Positions 12,401 through 23,079 of a DNA stretch of 64,000 nucleotides are shown piece after piece (position 1 is the stretch's first letter; each line of letters starts with the position of its first letter). Under the pieces are notes generated by a model. The model worked only from the letters and a program-made list of their open reading frames with translations. It was not told the origin of the DNA and did no database searches. The DNA comes from Amborella trichopoda (taxonomy: Eukaryota > Streptophyta > Magnoliopsida > Amborellales > Amborellaceae), in contig NW_006495906.1 in the NCBI RefSeq assembly GCF_000471905.2, positions 2,276,701 through 2,340,700 of the forward strand. Direction: 5' to 3'. The position numbers were made by a program, and so were the translations under genes.

Positions 12401-14454
12401 TATTTTGTGAAATCCTTTGAATTATGCACTGCCGTTAAAGTGTTATGTGCCTTTCAATTATTCGGATTATTCTTAATTATGCATTTATTAAAAGTGAAAC
12501 TGTTGATGCATTTCTGTTAATAGATCTCCTTTTTGGAAATATTGATATCTTTCAACCATGATTATTTTTAGGATTATGATGATCACTTACTGAGTAGCCA
12601 AACTCATCAAACTATGGTAAACATTTTTCAGAATAACTGCGGTTTCATTTTGAGTACTCGTCAAGGACAACTTTGGAAGATATTATAGTTGTGTCTAAGC
12701 TTTCTTTTGTTACTTTGTAAGAATTCGTTAGTGTAAATTTGTCCTATGAAGAGATGTATATATGTTTTGACTGTCATATCTTAGGAGTATCAGTATTGTA
12801 AATTCTTGGAGTGTGACGTAGAGAATGAAACAGACGGAGAAGGAAGCTCACGTATGGTGTTGCCATTGCCATGCGTGACCTATGAGGCTGCAGGAGAGGC
12901 ATGCACGACACTACCACTGCCGTGCATGGCCTTTGAGAGGAGCTCAGATGGAGAAGAAGAAGAGAAAGAGAGGAAGAGAGAGAAGAAAGGAAAAAAGAAG
13001 AGAGAGAAAATTTACCTCGAGCTTAAGGGTATCAGTCCAAACGTTTCTCTCACCTTACTCTCTCTCTCTCCAAACATGACACAATAATGAGAAGAAAGAG
13101 AACCTTTATTAAGTAAAAACTCTCTCTTTGTGTATTATGTGTGTGTCTATTGCCTCTTGCATACAATGATGGTACGTGGTACATATAGAATTTGCCCCAA
13201 ACATGGGTGGATGATCAAAAGTAACCCTAATTACTGAAAATTAAGATTAAATTGAATTAAAATAAATTAGAAAGTAACGTGTAAAATGACAGATTGGCCC
13301 CTTCCTAATAGTTTGTGAAATTTCAAAACAGTCCATGTGTTCTCCTACAACGTGCATGATTTTTCATGGATGATCCGGGGTCGTTCTGATACCCGATTCA
13401 TCAAAAGATGATTGTTTTCTTGTAGGGATCAGAATGGTGATCGTTTTGTTACTAACTTTGAGCCACGGATCGTGTATTTAGCGCACGATCATGTGACTTG
13501 AAATTTGAATTGATCTTGAAACTTTGGATCGATAGTGTGCTCGTTCCTTGATGTTTTTTGGTCATTTCTTCGCTGGATCGCACTGTGCATGCCATTACAA
13601 TCACGGGAAACAAACACAACTTGATTTTGTGCTCGAACGAACATTTTGCAACTATGGAATTTTGGCCGTATTCTAAAATTCCGAAGACAGAATTTACAGT
13701 CTCTTCATCGGCTTCGTGTGCAACATTCGAACGTTCATCTTGTACGCGGTTCGAGTTAAAGGTAGCCCGAGACCTTAAGCACGCGATGGAATTGGTCAAG
13801 TTTTGATCTGATTCATGAGCGGACTGATTTGGCTGCTCAAGCGAGGCATGAAGCTGTTGAATTTCCTACAATTTCTTCAGGGATCAGCAACCTCTTTCTA
13901 GCTTTTCTTTATACTCAGGCGTCGTCGCATGGTGTACCACATATCGAAACACTCGTCTTGACGAGACAAACATGCTCACCAAACTTGAGCACAATCCGAC
14001 TTGAGACAGGTGAGATATGAGTGTCAAAATTCACTTCAATGGTGTAGAGTTGCAGGGTGGCCGCATGGGAATAGTGCACGGGTCCTTTTGTTTCACTCTT
14101 TCACCTATAACTTCTTCCTGGAGTGGCGGTTTATGCTGAAATTTGATCCTTGAGGGTTTTCAACCATGGTGGATCCAATGGTGGTAGTCCGACAGCAATT
14201 TGAGACACCGAAAATATAGCTCTAGTTATCGGGTCCTTTTTAGGGTGTCAGAGGCTGATTCTGCCGGAATTGTTTCTCAGTTTGCACTGGCTTACACATG
14301 TCAGAATATGAAGAAATTTGGTAGGAGACCTTTGAGAGTCCTCATGAAGACCTTGACTAGTTCTGGGGTTGTTATGAGATTGTCGAAATTTACACTATTT
14401 GCTAAGCATTTATTGAGCGGCGGCCCCCATGATGATGAAAAATATCTTCCAATA

Positions 14455-16291
14455 GTCACAAGTTGCTTAATGGTTTGGGAGTTACAGTGGTATGAAGCAG
14501 GGTGCAGTTAGAAAACCCTCACCTCTTTGAAACTTTAAAAGGTCAAACTGGGTCCAATTTTCTTCACACTCCCCCCATTTGAAAAATAGGCGCATCTAGT
14601 ACAAAATTGGTTTTGGAACCGTTTGCAAACTCTAAACGGTCAAAACGTTACCCTAATGGTGAGCGCATGTCTTTGCGCTTGGTGGCAGAAAATTCAGCGG
14701 TAAGGCTTAACTAAAATAATGTTACTAACACTATGCTAATGTCAATATGATAGTTCTTAAATATGATATGCCACTCTCAAAATGTGATATAGCTACTATC
14801 ATGATGAGATACTGATATCGTCATAATGTGATATTATGTTTCTTATGTGTCATGTGAATGGGTACCTACTGTGTGAATGATGGTACTGTGTTGATTATGT
14901 GCTATGTGAATGGGTACCTACTGTGTGAATGATGGTACTATGTTGCTTATGTGTTATGTGAATGGGTACCTACTGTGTGAATGATGGTACCGTTTTGCTT
15001 ACGTGTTATGTGAATGGGTACCTACTGTGTGAATGATGGTACCGTGTTGCTTATGTGTTATGTGAATGGGTACCTACTCTGTGAATGATGGTATTGTCTT
15101 GCTTATGTGTTACGTAAATGGGTACCTACTGTGTGAATGATGGTACCGTGTTTCTTATGTGTTATGTGAATGGGTACCTACTGTGTGAATGATGGTACCG
15201 TGTTCCTTATATGTTATCAGAATGGGAACCTACTGTATAAATGATGATACTGGCAGCTGCTTACTAGGAAGGGTACCTACTATGTGAATGATGGTGCCTA
15301 CAACTACGATCTTTTCCTAACTCCCCATGATAGGATACGAGTCAGGATGTGAAAAGTTGGGAGGGTCGTGCCCCCCCAAATCTATATGAGCAGTACACAT
15401 TTGGTCACCTAATGGTAGTGTAATGCTCTCTCGCCAGAAGGGCATAAGGAGATAGTCATATCTTGCAAGGCCATCGCTTATAGAAAACCCCAAAGCACGT
15501 TGGGGATGTGTGTGTGTGAGGGCATTACAAAGTGGGGTACCCACTTGTCATTGTCCTCCCTCTTGATTGAGGGTAGAGGTTTTAAGCAGCAGGATTGGCT
15601 TAACCTGAGCAATAGAACTTCTACTTTGGGTGTAGGCTTTACTAGTTTTGTAACTGTGATCTATTGACTAACTGTTCTGCTTTAAGTAAGGTGATTGTGA
15701 CTTATGCATTGTACATTGAACTGCTTTTATGATATTAATATTAGAGTGTTGAGAAGCATGTTGAGGAACTTCACTTGATACCTTGTGAATATATATATAG
15801 ATATGTGCATTACATGTTGTTATCACTATTATGCTTGTTGAAGTGAAATGGTGTAGATCTACTTACTGGGCTTTTAGCTCATTCCATCTTATTTACATAA
15901 CGATAGAGTGAAGAGTGTGACATCCATGACAAAGGTGGGTGTCCGTTGGGGGCTTTGAAGCTCGAAGTTTAGAAGTTTGGAAAGCCGTCCTCCGAAGGCT
16001 TTCATATTATGTTTTGATGGTCTCAGCGATAAGATGAACATTTCATTGTGTATTTTTGGCCCAGTAGTACTTGAAGGAATTGTAAAGACTTTTGATATTG
16101 GATAAATGAGATGACTGTACTTTTGATTTGATAGTTGTCTGTTGAATGGATTTATTCTAGTTTTTCTTTCATGGTTTGCACTTGATTCCGTGTTTTATGC
16201 TTTAAGCCACTCCAACCTGAGTACTTGCGACCTCCGTTCACAATCCCATGCACCGTCGCTCTATGGAAGGGGTAGGGGCGGAGTCACGACA
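14455..16291 (+). repeat. 5' LTR of element B (3' portion)
   Basis: Starts with GTCACAAGTTGCTTAATGG, matched at 22205 in the 3' LTR, and ends GAGTCACGACA, four bases before the PBS. It contains the 52-bp array and the CTTACTGGGCTTTTAGCTCATT block near 15862. Confidence 0.85.
14838..15300 (+). repeat. 52-bp tandem array in the chromovirus LTR (about 9 copies)
   Basis: Units share GAATGGGTACCTACTGTG followed by TGAATGATGGTACCGTG. GGTACCTACT recurs at 14861 and 14913 and then at the same 52-bp step. Homologous arrays lie at 26515-26885 and 32435-32850 (reverse orientation), and only the first unit survives at the truncated 3' LTR end (22610-22650). Confidence 0.9.
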
Positions 16292-16295
16292 GTTA

Positions 16296-16307
16296 TGGTA
16301 TCAGAGC
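16296..16307 (+). other. Primer binding site of element B (initiator tRNA-Met)
   Basis: TGGTATCAGAGC, complementary to the 3' end of plant initiator tRNA-Met, lies four bases after the LTR end. Confidence 0.9.
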
Positions 16308-16403
16308 AGCCAAGATAGGATTCTTGGCCTAGGGAGTCTTTGGAGTGTCTGTAGAGTAGTTCTTTGATAGGCTAGTAACTGGGTGTTTATGTTTTAGGTT
16401 GAA

Positions 16404-17403
16404 GATGCCAAGGACTCATACCAAAACGCTAGTTCACGTAATGGGAACAGCAAGGCCTTCGTTGAACTCAATCGAGCTTTGGGAGCCAGGACACAAATGA
16501 TGAGAGAAGCTATACCGGCCCCGTCTAACCCCACCTCTGATATGAATGATAGTAATCTGATCGAAAGGTTTAGGAGGCTGGCACCTCCAAACTTTGTGGG
16601 GTATGGGGGAGTAGAAAAGGTTGAGAGATGGAGAAGAAAGATAGAAAAGATATTTGAAGTTCTAAATTGTACCAATGAGCAGAAAGTTAGGCTGGGTACC
16701 TTTATGCTCGAAGGAGAAGTTGAGCACCAGTGGAGCTCAGTAAAACAATCGTGGGAAGGGTCAGGAGTCATGACGACATGGAAGAATTTTCTAGAAGTCT
16801 TTTATGAAAATATTTCCCCTACACTGTAAAGGAAAGGAAAGAGGTAGAATTCATAGAGCTAGAACAAGGGAATATGTCCATTGAGCAATATACAACGAAA
16901 TTTGCTGAACTCTCCAAATATGCGATGCATATTATTAGTTCTGAGCTATGAAAGGCTAGTAAATTTGAGAGGGGCCTTCGGCCAGATATAAGGAGAAAGA
17001 TTATCGTCGCTAACCTCAAGACCTTCTCCACATTGGTGGACTTGACCTTAAGGAAGGAGAGAGATGCTGACGACTTTCAGGCAAGAAGAGATGGAACGTT
17101 GGGTGTTGCTCGGTCTGGGAGTTTTAAGAAAAAGGAAGGACCACCTCCAAGGAGAGAGTTGACGGGGAGAAACAATCTAGGTGGTTTCAAGATCCCGAGG
17201 ATTGTTCCAAGTGATGTGAGGGGCAACCGACGCCCAATCTACCCTCACTGTGGTTTAGGAAATCATACAGTGGCTGAATGCTTCAGAAAGGTCAGGGCCT
17301 ACTTTTAGTGTAGCAAATTGGGCCACTTAGTGAAAGACTGTCCCGTCAGGGGATCAAAGGACCGACCGAGGGCTCAAGGGTGGGTGTTCGCCTTGACCGA
17401 GTA
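16404..17403 (+). pseudogene. Chromovirus gag of element B
   Basis: The start ATG at 16404 gives MPRT, then a frameshift near 16415 into the frame that reads through ALGARTQMMREAIPAP, LIERFRRLAPPNFVGY and FMLEGEVEHQW to a stop at 16829. A second frameshift near 16815 leads to EFIELEQGNMSIEQY, with a TGA near 16950 and KFERGLRPDIRRK after it. The two-knuckle nucleocapsid is damaged: the first is Y-P-H-C-x4-H-x4-C with Tyr for the first Cys, and the second has Tyr for Cys plus a TAG (17306-17308) before CSKLGHLVKDC. About 330 codons, normal for Tekay gag, and homologous to the gag of elements C and D. Gag forms the particle and binds RNA. Confidence 0.85.
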
Positions 17404-17425
17404 AGAAGCTAAGGCGTCAACCTCT

Positions 17426-18047
17426 GTGATTCGAGGTATGCTTTCTATATGTGGTATTGTAGAAAAAGTTTTAATTGATCCTGGACCTTCCCATTCATTT
17501 GTTGCACCGCACTTTGCATGTCACTTGGATGTTAAGCCTGTACAACTTGTTTGGACTTTGGTAGTATGGACGTCTATGGGAGAGTCAATAGAAACTGATA
17601 TAATGCATAAACAGCGTGGGGTTGTGATTGAAGGGCATTTGTTACCTATAGATTTGATACTCTTAGATGTTCGAGACATTGATATTATTTCGGGTATGGA
17701 TTGGTTGTCTACCCACTATGCCACAATGAACTGTTTTGATAAGATTGTAACTTTCAGATGCTCGGGTCAACCTGAACTAAATTTTAAGGGCATTAAAGAT
17801 GTTTCTCCTTTACAAATCATCTCAGCCCTTCGGGCCTCTCGTTTGTTGACCAAAAGATGTGCTGGATACTTGGCTTATGTAGCAGAAAACTGGGATGTTC
17901 AGTCTAAATTAGAAGAGATACCCGTGGTGAGAGAATATCCAGAGGTCTTCCCTGAAGAGTTAACTTCTCTAACCCTGGTTAGAGAAATTGAAATTGAAAT
18001 AGAGGGGGCCCCTGGTACAACTCTTATTTCTAAAGCCCCCATATTGG
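17426..18047 (+). pseudogene. Protease and PR-RT linker of element B
   Basis: The frame 17426-18061 contains VLIDPGPSHSFV where the family has a D-S-G-A-T-H-S-F-V type active site: the Ser after the catalytic Asp is Pro and Ala-Thr is Pro-Ser, which should abolish activity. IISGMDWLSTHYA follows as in Tekay proteases, then the linker IPVVREYPEVFPEEL that precedes RT. An extra A in the CCCCC-ATATTGG region near 18039 shifts the frame just before RT. Confidence 0.85.
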
Positions 18048-19240
18048 ATGGCCCCAACTGAGTTAAAGGAATTGAAGGAGAAATTACAGGAATTATTGGA
18101 TAAGGGATTCATCCGACCCAGTATGTCACTATGGGGCATGCCGATTCTATTTGTGAAGAAGAAAGACGGGTCTTTGAGGCTATGCATGGATTATAGAAAG
18201 TTAAATCAGGTTACAGTAAAGAATAAATACTCGTTGCTCATAATTGATGACCTATTCAATAAACTGCAAGGGGCCGAAGTATTTTCTAAGATTGACCTCT
18301 GGTCTGGGTACTACCAATTGCGTGTTCAGGAAGAGGATATCTCTAAGACTGCGTTCAGGACTAGTTATGGCCACTACGAGTTCTTAGTCATGCCTTTTGG
18401 ATTAACGAATGCACCGGCTGTCCATATGGATCTGATAAACAAAGTCTTTAGGCCCTATTTGGATAACTTTGTAGTGGTCTTTATAGATGATATTTTTGTA
18501 TATTTCAAGAATCAGATAGGTCATGGGAAACATTTACGAGTGGTCCTCTAGACTCTAAGGATGAAGAAATTGTATGCTAAGCTCAATAAGAGTGAATTTT
18601 TGCTCCCAAGTGTGGCTTTCCTCAAGCAAATTATTTCCAAAGAGGGGATTGTTGTTGATCCATGTAAGATTGATGTCGTGCTTAAATGGGAAACACCAAC
18701 GAATGTATATGGAGTTTGCAGTTTCATAGGACTGATGGGGTATTACAGGCGTTTTGTAGAGGGGTTCTCAAAAATAGAACTTCCCCTAACCCGTCTAACT
18801 CAAAAGGAAGTTAAGTTTGTATGGTCCGATAACTGTGAAAGAAGCTTTCAGGAATTAAAGAAGAGACAGACTACAACCTTGATACTGACCTTGCCTGAGG
18901 GGAATGAAGATTTTGAGGTTTTTACTGATCCCTTACACAAAGGGCTTGGATGTGTACTGATGAAAAGGGGAAAGGTTATAGCCTATGCCTCAAGGTAGTT
19001 AAAGCCGTACGAGCAGAACCATCCCACTCATGATTTGGAACTCGCAATTGTGGTTTTTGCCCTAAACATTTGGAGACATTATCTGTATGGAACTCAGTTT
19101 AGAGTGTTCACCGACCACAAGAGCCTCAAGCACTTATTTTCTCATAAAGAATTGAATATGAGACAAAGAAGATGGATGGACTTGCTCTATGATTATGATT
19201 GTACCATCAATTACCAACCGGGTAAGACAATGTTGTAGGA
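18048..19240 (+). pseudogene. Reverse transcriptase and RNase H of element B
   Basis: RT motifs appear in order: [63 protein letters not shown] and the catalytic FIDD in [11 protein letters not shown] (about 18475-18500). A TAG at 18549-18551 replaces the Gln expected before TLRMKKLYAKL. The thumb/connection (MGYYRRFVEGFSK) and RNase H follow, with catalytic FTD near 18920, DLELAIV near 19035 and FTDHKSL near 19110. A second TAG (18996-18998) again replaces Gln in ASR-x-LKPYEQN. The frame is lost after YQPGK near 19220. RT copies the RNA into cDNA and RNase H removes the template. Confidence 0.9.
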
Positions 19241-20790
19241 AGCCTATGATGTCAATGGCTCACATGATGGTCCGAGAGATGAAGCTACAAGAAGATGTAC
19301 TAGAATGGCACCCAATTCTGCCCCTTGATGATGGGAAAGGAAAAATTTCATGTGTAAAAAAAGAGCCCCATCTCTTTCAGCAAATCCGAGTGCGCAAAAG
19401 CAGGATCCTCAGTTCATGAAAATTTTCAAGGAAATAAATTCAGAGGGTAAGGAGGATTTTGTTATGGGCGGTGATGATATGTTAAGAATTATAGGTCGCG
19501 TTTATATCTCTAACGATGAGAAGGTAAAAAGGTCTATTTTAGAGGAAGCACACCACTCACGTTATATAGTACACCCAAGGAGCACTAAAAGGTATCAACA
19601 TCTGGAAAGAGTCTTTTGGTGGAATAACATGAAGAGAGAAGTAGCAGAATTTGTTTCCAAGTGCATGATCTGTCAACAAGTGAAGGCTGAACATCAGAAA
19701 CCTACTGGGCAGTTATAGCCCTTACCTGTGCTAGAATGGAAGTGGGAGTACCAAACTATGGATTTCGTGTCTGGCCTGTCGAGATCAAGTTTGGGACAAG
19801 ATAGTATTTGGGTTGTTGTGGACCGACTCACGAAAGCTGCTCATACCATGGATAAGTTGGCCCCACTATACGCCAAGGAGATAGTAAGGCTGCATGGGTT
19901 TCCTATTTGTATTATGTCCGACAGAGACCCCAAATTTACTTCAAGGTTTTAAAACAGCCTACAGTCGGGCATGGGGACCAAACTCACCGTTAGTACAACT
20001 TTCCACCCTCAGATAGATGGACAGTCAGAAAGGACCATACAAACCCCGGAAGATATGTTGAGGGCTTGTGTTTCAGATTTTAAGGGAAATTGGGATAATC
20101 ATCTGCCTCTGATAGAGTTTTCTTATACTAATAGTTTCTAGGCCAGTAATCAGATGGCAACTTTTGAGGCATTGTATGGGAGGAAGTGCAGATCACCTAT
20201 ATGTTGAGATGAGGTTGGTGAAAGAAAACTTTTAGGGTCAGAGATTGTTCAAGTAACTTAAGAAAAGATTGCCTTAATTCGAGAGCGGCTCAAGACAGCC
20301 CAAAGCCGGCAGAAGAGTTATGCTGACAATCGGAGAAGGAACTTTGAATTTGAAGTGGGCGATCGAGTTTATCTGAAAGTATCACCCACTAAGGGTATAA
20401 TGAGATTTGACAAGAAAGGGAAACTGGGTCCACGATTTATTGGACCCTTTGAGATTTTACAAAGAATTGGAGGTGTGGCATATCGATTGGCCCTACTACC
20501 CGAGTTAGCCAATATCCATAATGTGTTTCATTTGTCGTTATTAAAAAAGTATCATCCCGATCCGTCCCACGTTTTGGAGTATGAGCCAATCCTGATCAGG
20601 GAGGATTTAACTCATATAGAACAACCTATTGACATACTGGATAAAAGAATTCATATTTTGCATCATAAAGAGATTCCTCTAGTCCAGGTTTTATGGTAAT
20701 ATCACTTGAGGTAAGAATCAATGTCGGAGCGAGAAGATGAAATTCGGGCCTTGTACCCCATTTATTCGACTAACGATTTTGAGGAAAAAA
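19241..20790 (+). pseudogene. Integrase with chromodomain-type tail, element B
   Basis: The zinc-binding HHCC region is at 19550-19690 (EEAHHSRYIVHP...CMICQQVKAEHQKP). Core DDE residues are visible as MDFVSGL (near 19757), [11 protein letters not shown] (near 19920) and GQSERTIQ (near 20020). About ten residues between AAHT and MDKLAPLY are missing. Stops interrupt at 19716-19718, 19950-19952, near 20140 and near 20205. The frame 20355-20699 carries the GDRVYLKVSP, FIGPFEIL and NVFHLSLLKKY segments, and QVLW then a stop begins the chromodomain remnant, followed in frame by SEREDEIRALYP. The chromodomain normally directs insertion to heterochromatin. Confidence 0.88.
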
Positions 20791-20810
20791 TCTTTTAATA
20801 GGGGGATGAA

Positions 20811-22650
20811 TGGATAACCTAGATTTTTCCCAGCCAGTTAGTGGGCATGGCCGTGGAGTGCACGGCAGTGAAGAGCGCAATGTCGTGAGAGAAAGAAGTA
20901 CCAGCATCGGTTGTGTTATGTGTAGCACCGGCTGTGAAGGAGAAGAAGTACTAACGTCAGCTACAATGTGTGTAGCGGCGGCTATGAAGAGAAATAAGTA
21001 CCAGCGACAACTGTGTTGTGTGCAATGTCGGCTATGTTATGTGCAGTGCCGACTGTGATTGTGTGCAGCGCCTGCTGTGAAGATGAGAGGGATGGACCAC
21101 TGCCGGCTATGTACTGCCGGCTGTGTCTCTAACATGCATGTGCTAATGGTGTCACTTGCTGAGTGCATGCTGTTTGAGTGCCACTTGTCCAGATTTTGAA
21201 GTCTTTTGGCACCACTTAGGCAACCACCCCACCCTCATAAGTACTTAAGCCTCCTCAGTCACCCACACCACTCACTCTTCCGGCATCTCTTCTCTCTCTC
21301 TAAGGCAAAGGTTTGAAGAAGTGACTATTGGAGGGCAGCCATTGCTGAGTGGGTGAGAGCTGATTGGAGAAGGCACCATTATTGTTTAGGCAAGAGGATG
21401 CATCACCATTGCATTGTAGTAGTAAGGATGTATGGGAATTTATGCATGTGAAATGAGCAAGGAAAGTGTATGTGATGTAGAAAATCCTTAATGTGATGTA
21501 GAAAATCCTTACACCTTGTTCACTGAAACTTGGGGTTTTGTTCTACAATAGAAGTGGATGCTAAGGTTGAATGTATGATTCTTAGATTATGTATGAAATG
21601 TTGTGTACATTGTGAGAGGATGGTTGTTATCATGTCCTGTACCACGGAATCAAGGTTATGGAATGTGTTCTTGAAATATGTCATATGCTATTATGAAATT
21701 CCAGAAATATGTGTGTCCTTGAAGAGGCTTTTGAGTAGCCAAATGGGATCTGATTGACCTCCAATCACCACCAATGGAAATATGTACGTGTCTAGTATAA
21801 TTTTTCTTTTTGCCTACTATTGAAATTCTTTACAAAAATTAATTTTTGTTTCAAAATGAGAAGGTATATCACAGTTGACTGTTTTCCTGAAGTTTTCACT
21901 AATATCATTGTGGTCACTGAGTCTAACTAACCAAATGAACTTCATTTTCTGCTAAACCATAGATATTTGAAAGATCATAATTAATGGGCTAAAATTTTCA
22001 TGAAGAAACTATTTTGAAACCCTTCCTAGATTGAAAGTTACACTTCGTTTTATGAAGGTAGGTCGGTGTGGCAACGTTGATAAAAACTAAGAACTATTAT
22101 CTTGTTTGGCACGAATCTTTGAAACAACAAATGGAGTCCAATTGCTTTCAAATTTTCTTTGTTAAAGTTATATGTCTTGGTTTAAACTTTTACTTTGAAA
22201 CCGTCACAAGCTACTTCACGGTTTGAGAGTTATAGTGGTATGAAGCAAGGTATGTCGCTATCCACACTACACAGCAAGGTGCAGCTAGAAAACCCTCACC
22301 TCTTTGGACTTTTTAAAGGCCAAACACGGTCCAATTATCTTCAAACTACACCCATTTGAAAGATAGGTGTGTTAAGTACAAAATTAATGTTGGAACCATC
22401 TTCAAACTCTAAACGGTCCAAAAGCTATGACCCTAATGGTGAGCGCATGTCACTGCTCTTGCTGGCAGGAAATTGAGCGGTAAGGCTTAACATGAATAAT
22501 GTCACGAATACTATGGTACTGTCATTATGATATTGATTAAATATGACATGCCGCTATCAAAATGTGATATTTCTTCTATCATGATGAGATACTGATATCG
22601 TCGTAATGTGATATTATGCTGCTTATGTGTTATGTGAATGGGTACTTACT
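20811..22650 (+). repeat. 3' LTR of element B, 3' half missing
   Basis: A polypurine tract (AATAGGGGGA, 20798-20807) is followed by TGGATAACCTAGATTTTTC, comparable to TGTAAGGACCCCGATTTTTC at the start of the C/D LTR. It contains a GC-rich repeat region (20850-21130), a possible TATA-like CATAAGTACTTAAG near 21236 and sequence matching the 5' LTR from 22205. It ends abruptly inside the first 52-bp unit. Confidence 0.82.
20850..21130 (+). repeat. GC-rich imperfect repeats (about 50 bp) in chromovirus U3
   Basis: Three degenerate copies begin AGAAGTACCAGC/AGAAGTACTAACG/ATAAGTACCAGCG, each carrying CGGCTGTG or CGGCTATG words. Similar vocabulary (CCGGC, GACTGTG) fills the Tat LTR hairpin arrays. 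Reverse-orientation counterparts lie at 28690-29120 and 34600-34980. Confidence 0.65.
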
Positions 22651-23079
22651 GATTTTGTCCAAAAAATCATACATATGAAATGCAACAACCGGGGGAGGAC
22701 ACCCACACATCCACTACTGTCTCATCCAACTGTCTATAGTCTTATCATCAGCATTACATAGTCTATACTTCACATTTCACCCACAGTGTCATCCATTGCC
22801 CATTCAGATGCCTTAGCATTTCAGACATTCCATCAATTCATTTAACCATCGTTAACAAGTTGACACACACACAAACATAGGGCAAGACATTCAACTCTAT
22901 GCAATTTCATCAGTTCAGCCACTACCAGTTTACGATCAGTATCAGTCTGTAAATAAGGTCCGACAATACTCATAGTGCGGCACCTTACAAGCATCAATCA
23001 TATAATACACTTAAAACACACATCATAGAATCACAGCCACAAAACTAAGCTCTGTAATATGCCCAAATCAGGCACCTCA

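Larger units (their letters stand above)
10647..12818 (+). repeat. Solo LTR of a chromovirus-like element inserted in the E1 LTR
   Basis: E1 LTR homology stops after TAAAG (10642-10646) and resumes after TAGAG (12819-12823), a target duplication with one mismatch. The inserted unit starts TGTAATAATTC and ends GTGTGACG, close to the TGTAA...GTGACA ends of the chromovirus LTRs in this window. It also holds the CTTACTGAGTAGCCAAACTCATC block typical of Tekay/Del LTRs (compare CTTACTGGGCTTTTAGCTCATT near 15862). No PBS or PPT flanks it. A TATA-like ATTTAAATA is near 10887. Length 2172 bp including the gap. Confidence 0.75.
1..14454 (-). mobile_element. Tat-lineage Ty3/gypsy retrotransposon E1, deleted for RT/RH/INT, 3' end outside window
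   Basis: Read on the minus strand the order is 5' LTR (9684-14454), tRNA-Arg-like PBS, gag with two zinc-knuckle-like motifs, aspartic protease, PR-RT linker, then directly the 3' end of an antisense (+) plant-mobile-domain ORF. The 3' LTR must lie left of base 1. RT, RNase H and integrase are absent: the linker stops near 3890 and abuts the antisense gene. The LTR matches those at 46336-49180, 49181-52201 and 60406-63399. The right edge (14454/14455) falls inside LTR sequence of the chromovirus that follows, since the same LTR sequence continues uninterrupted near 22205, so E1 is nested in that LTR. Lineage call rests on PBS type, the protease DGGS motif, the linker and the antisense ORF. 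Confidence 0.85.
9684..14454 (-). repeat. 5' LTR of E1, interrupted by a solo LTR (10647-12818)
   Basis: Without the 2.18-kb insertion the LTR is about 2.6 kb. It aligns along its length with 46336-49180: the U5 end (9690-9960 versus 46340-46620), the GC-rich hairpin region (12840-12940 versus 47575-47665), the TATA/R block (13080-13210 versus 47810-47920) and the U3 start with AAAAATATCTTCCAATA on the plus strand at both ends (14454, 49180). A TATA-like box on the minus strand is at 13197-13191 and an AATAAA signal at 13110-13105. Confidence 0.85.
14455..22650 (+). mobile_element. Chromovirus (Tekay/Del-type Ty3/gypsy) element B, decayed, both LTRs incomplete
   Basis: Order on the plus strand: partial 5' LTR, tRNA-Met PBS, gag, PR, RT, RNase H, integrase with chromodomain-type tail, PPT, partial 3' LTR. 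Domain order PR-RT-RH-INT is Ty3/gypsy. The C-terminal HNVFHLSLLKKYHPDPSHVL and KEIPLVQVLW segments and very long LTR are typical of Tekay/Del. The 5' LTR is cut by insertion of E1 at 14454/14455; the missing part should lie left of the window. The 3' LTR stops at 22650 where the inverted element C begins. Adding the two LTR pieces gives about 3.25 kb. Confidence 0.85.
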
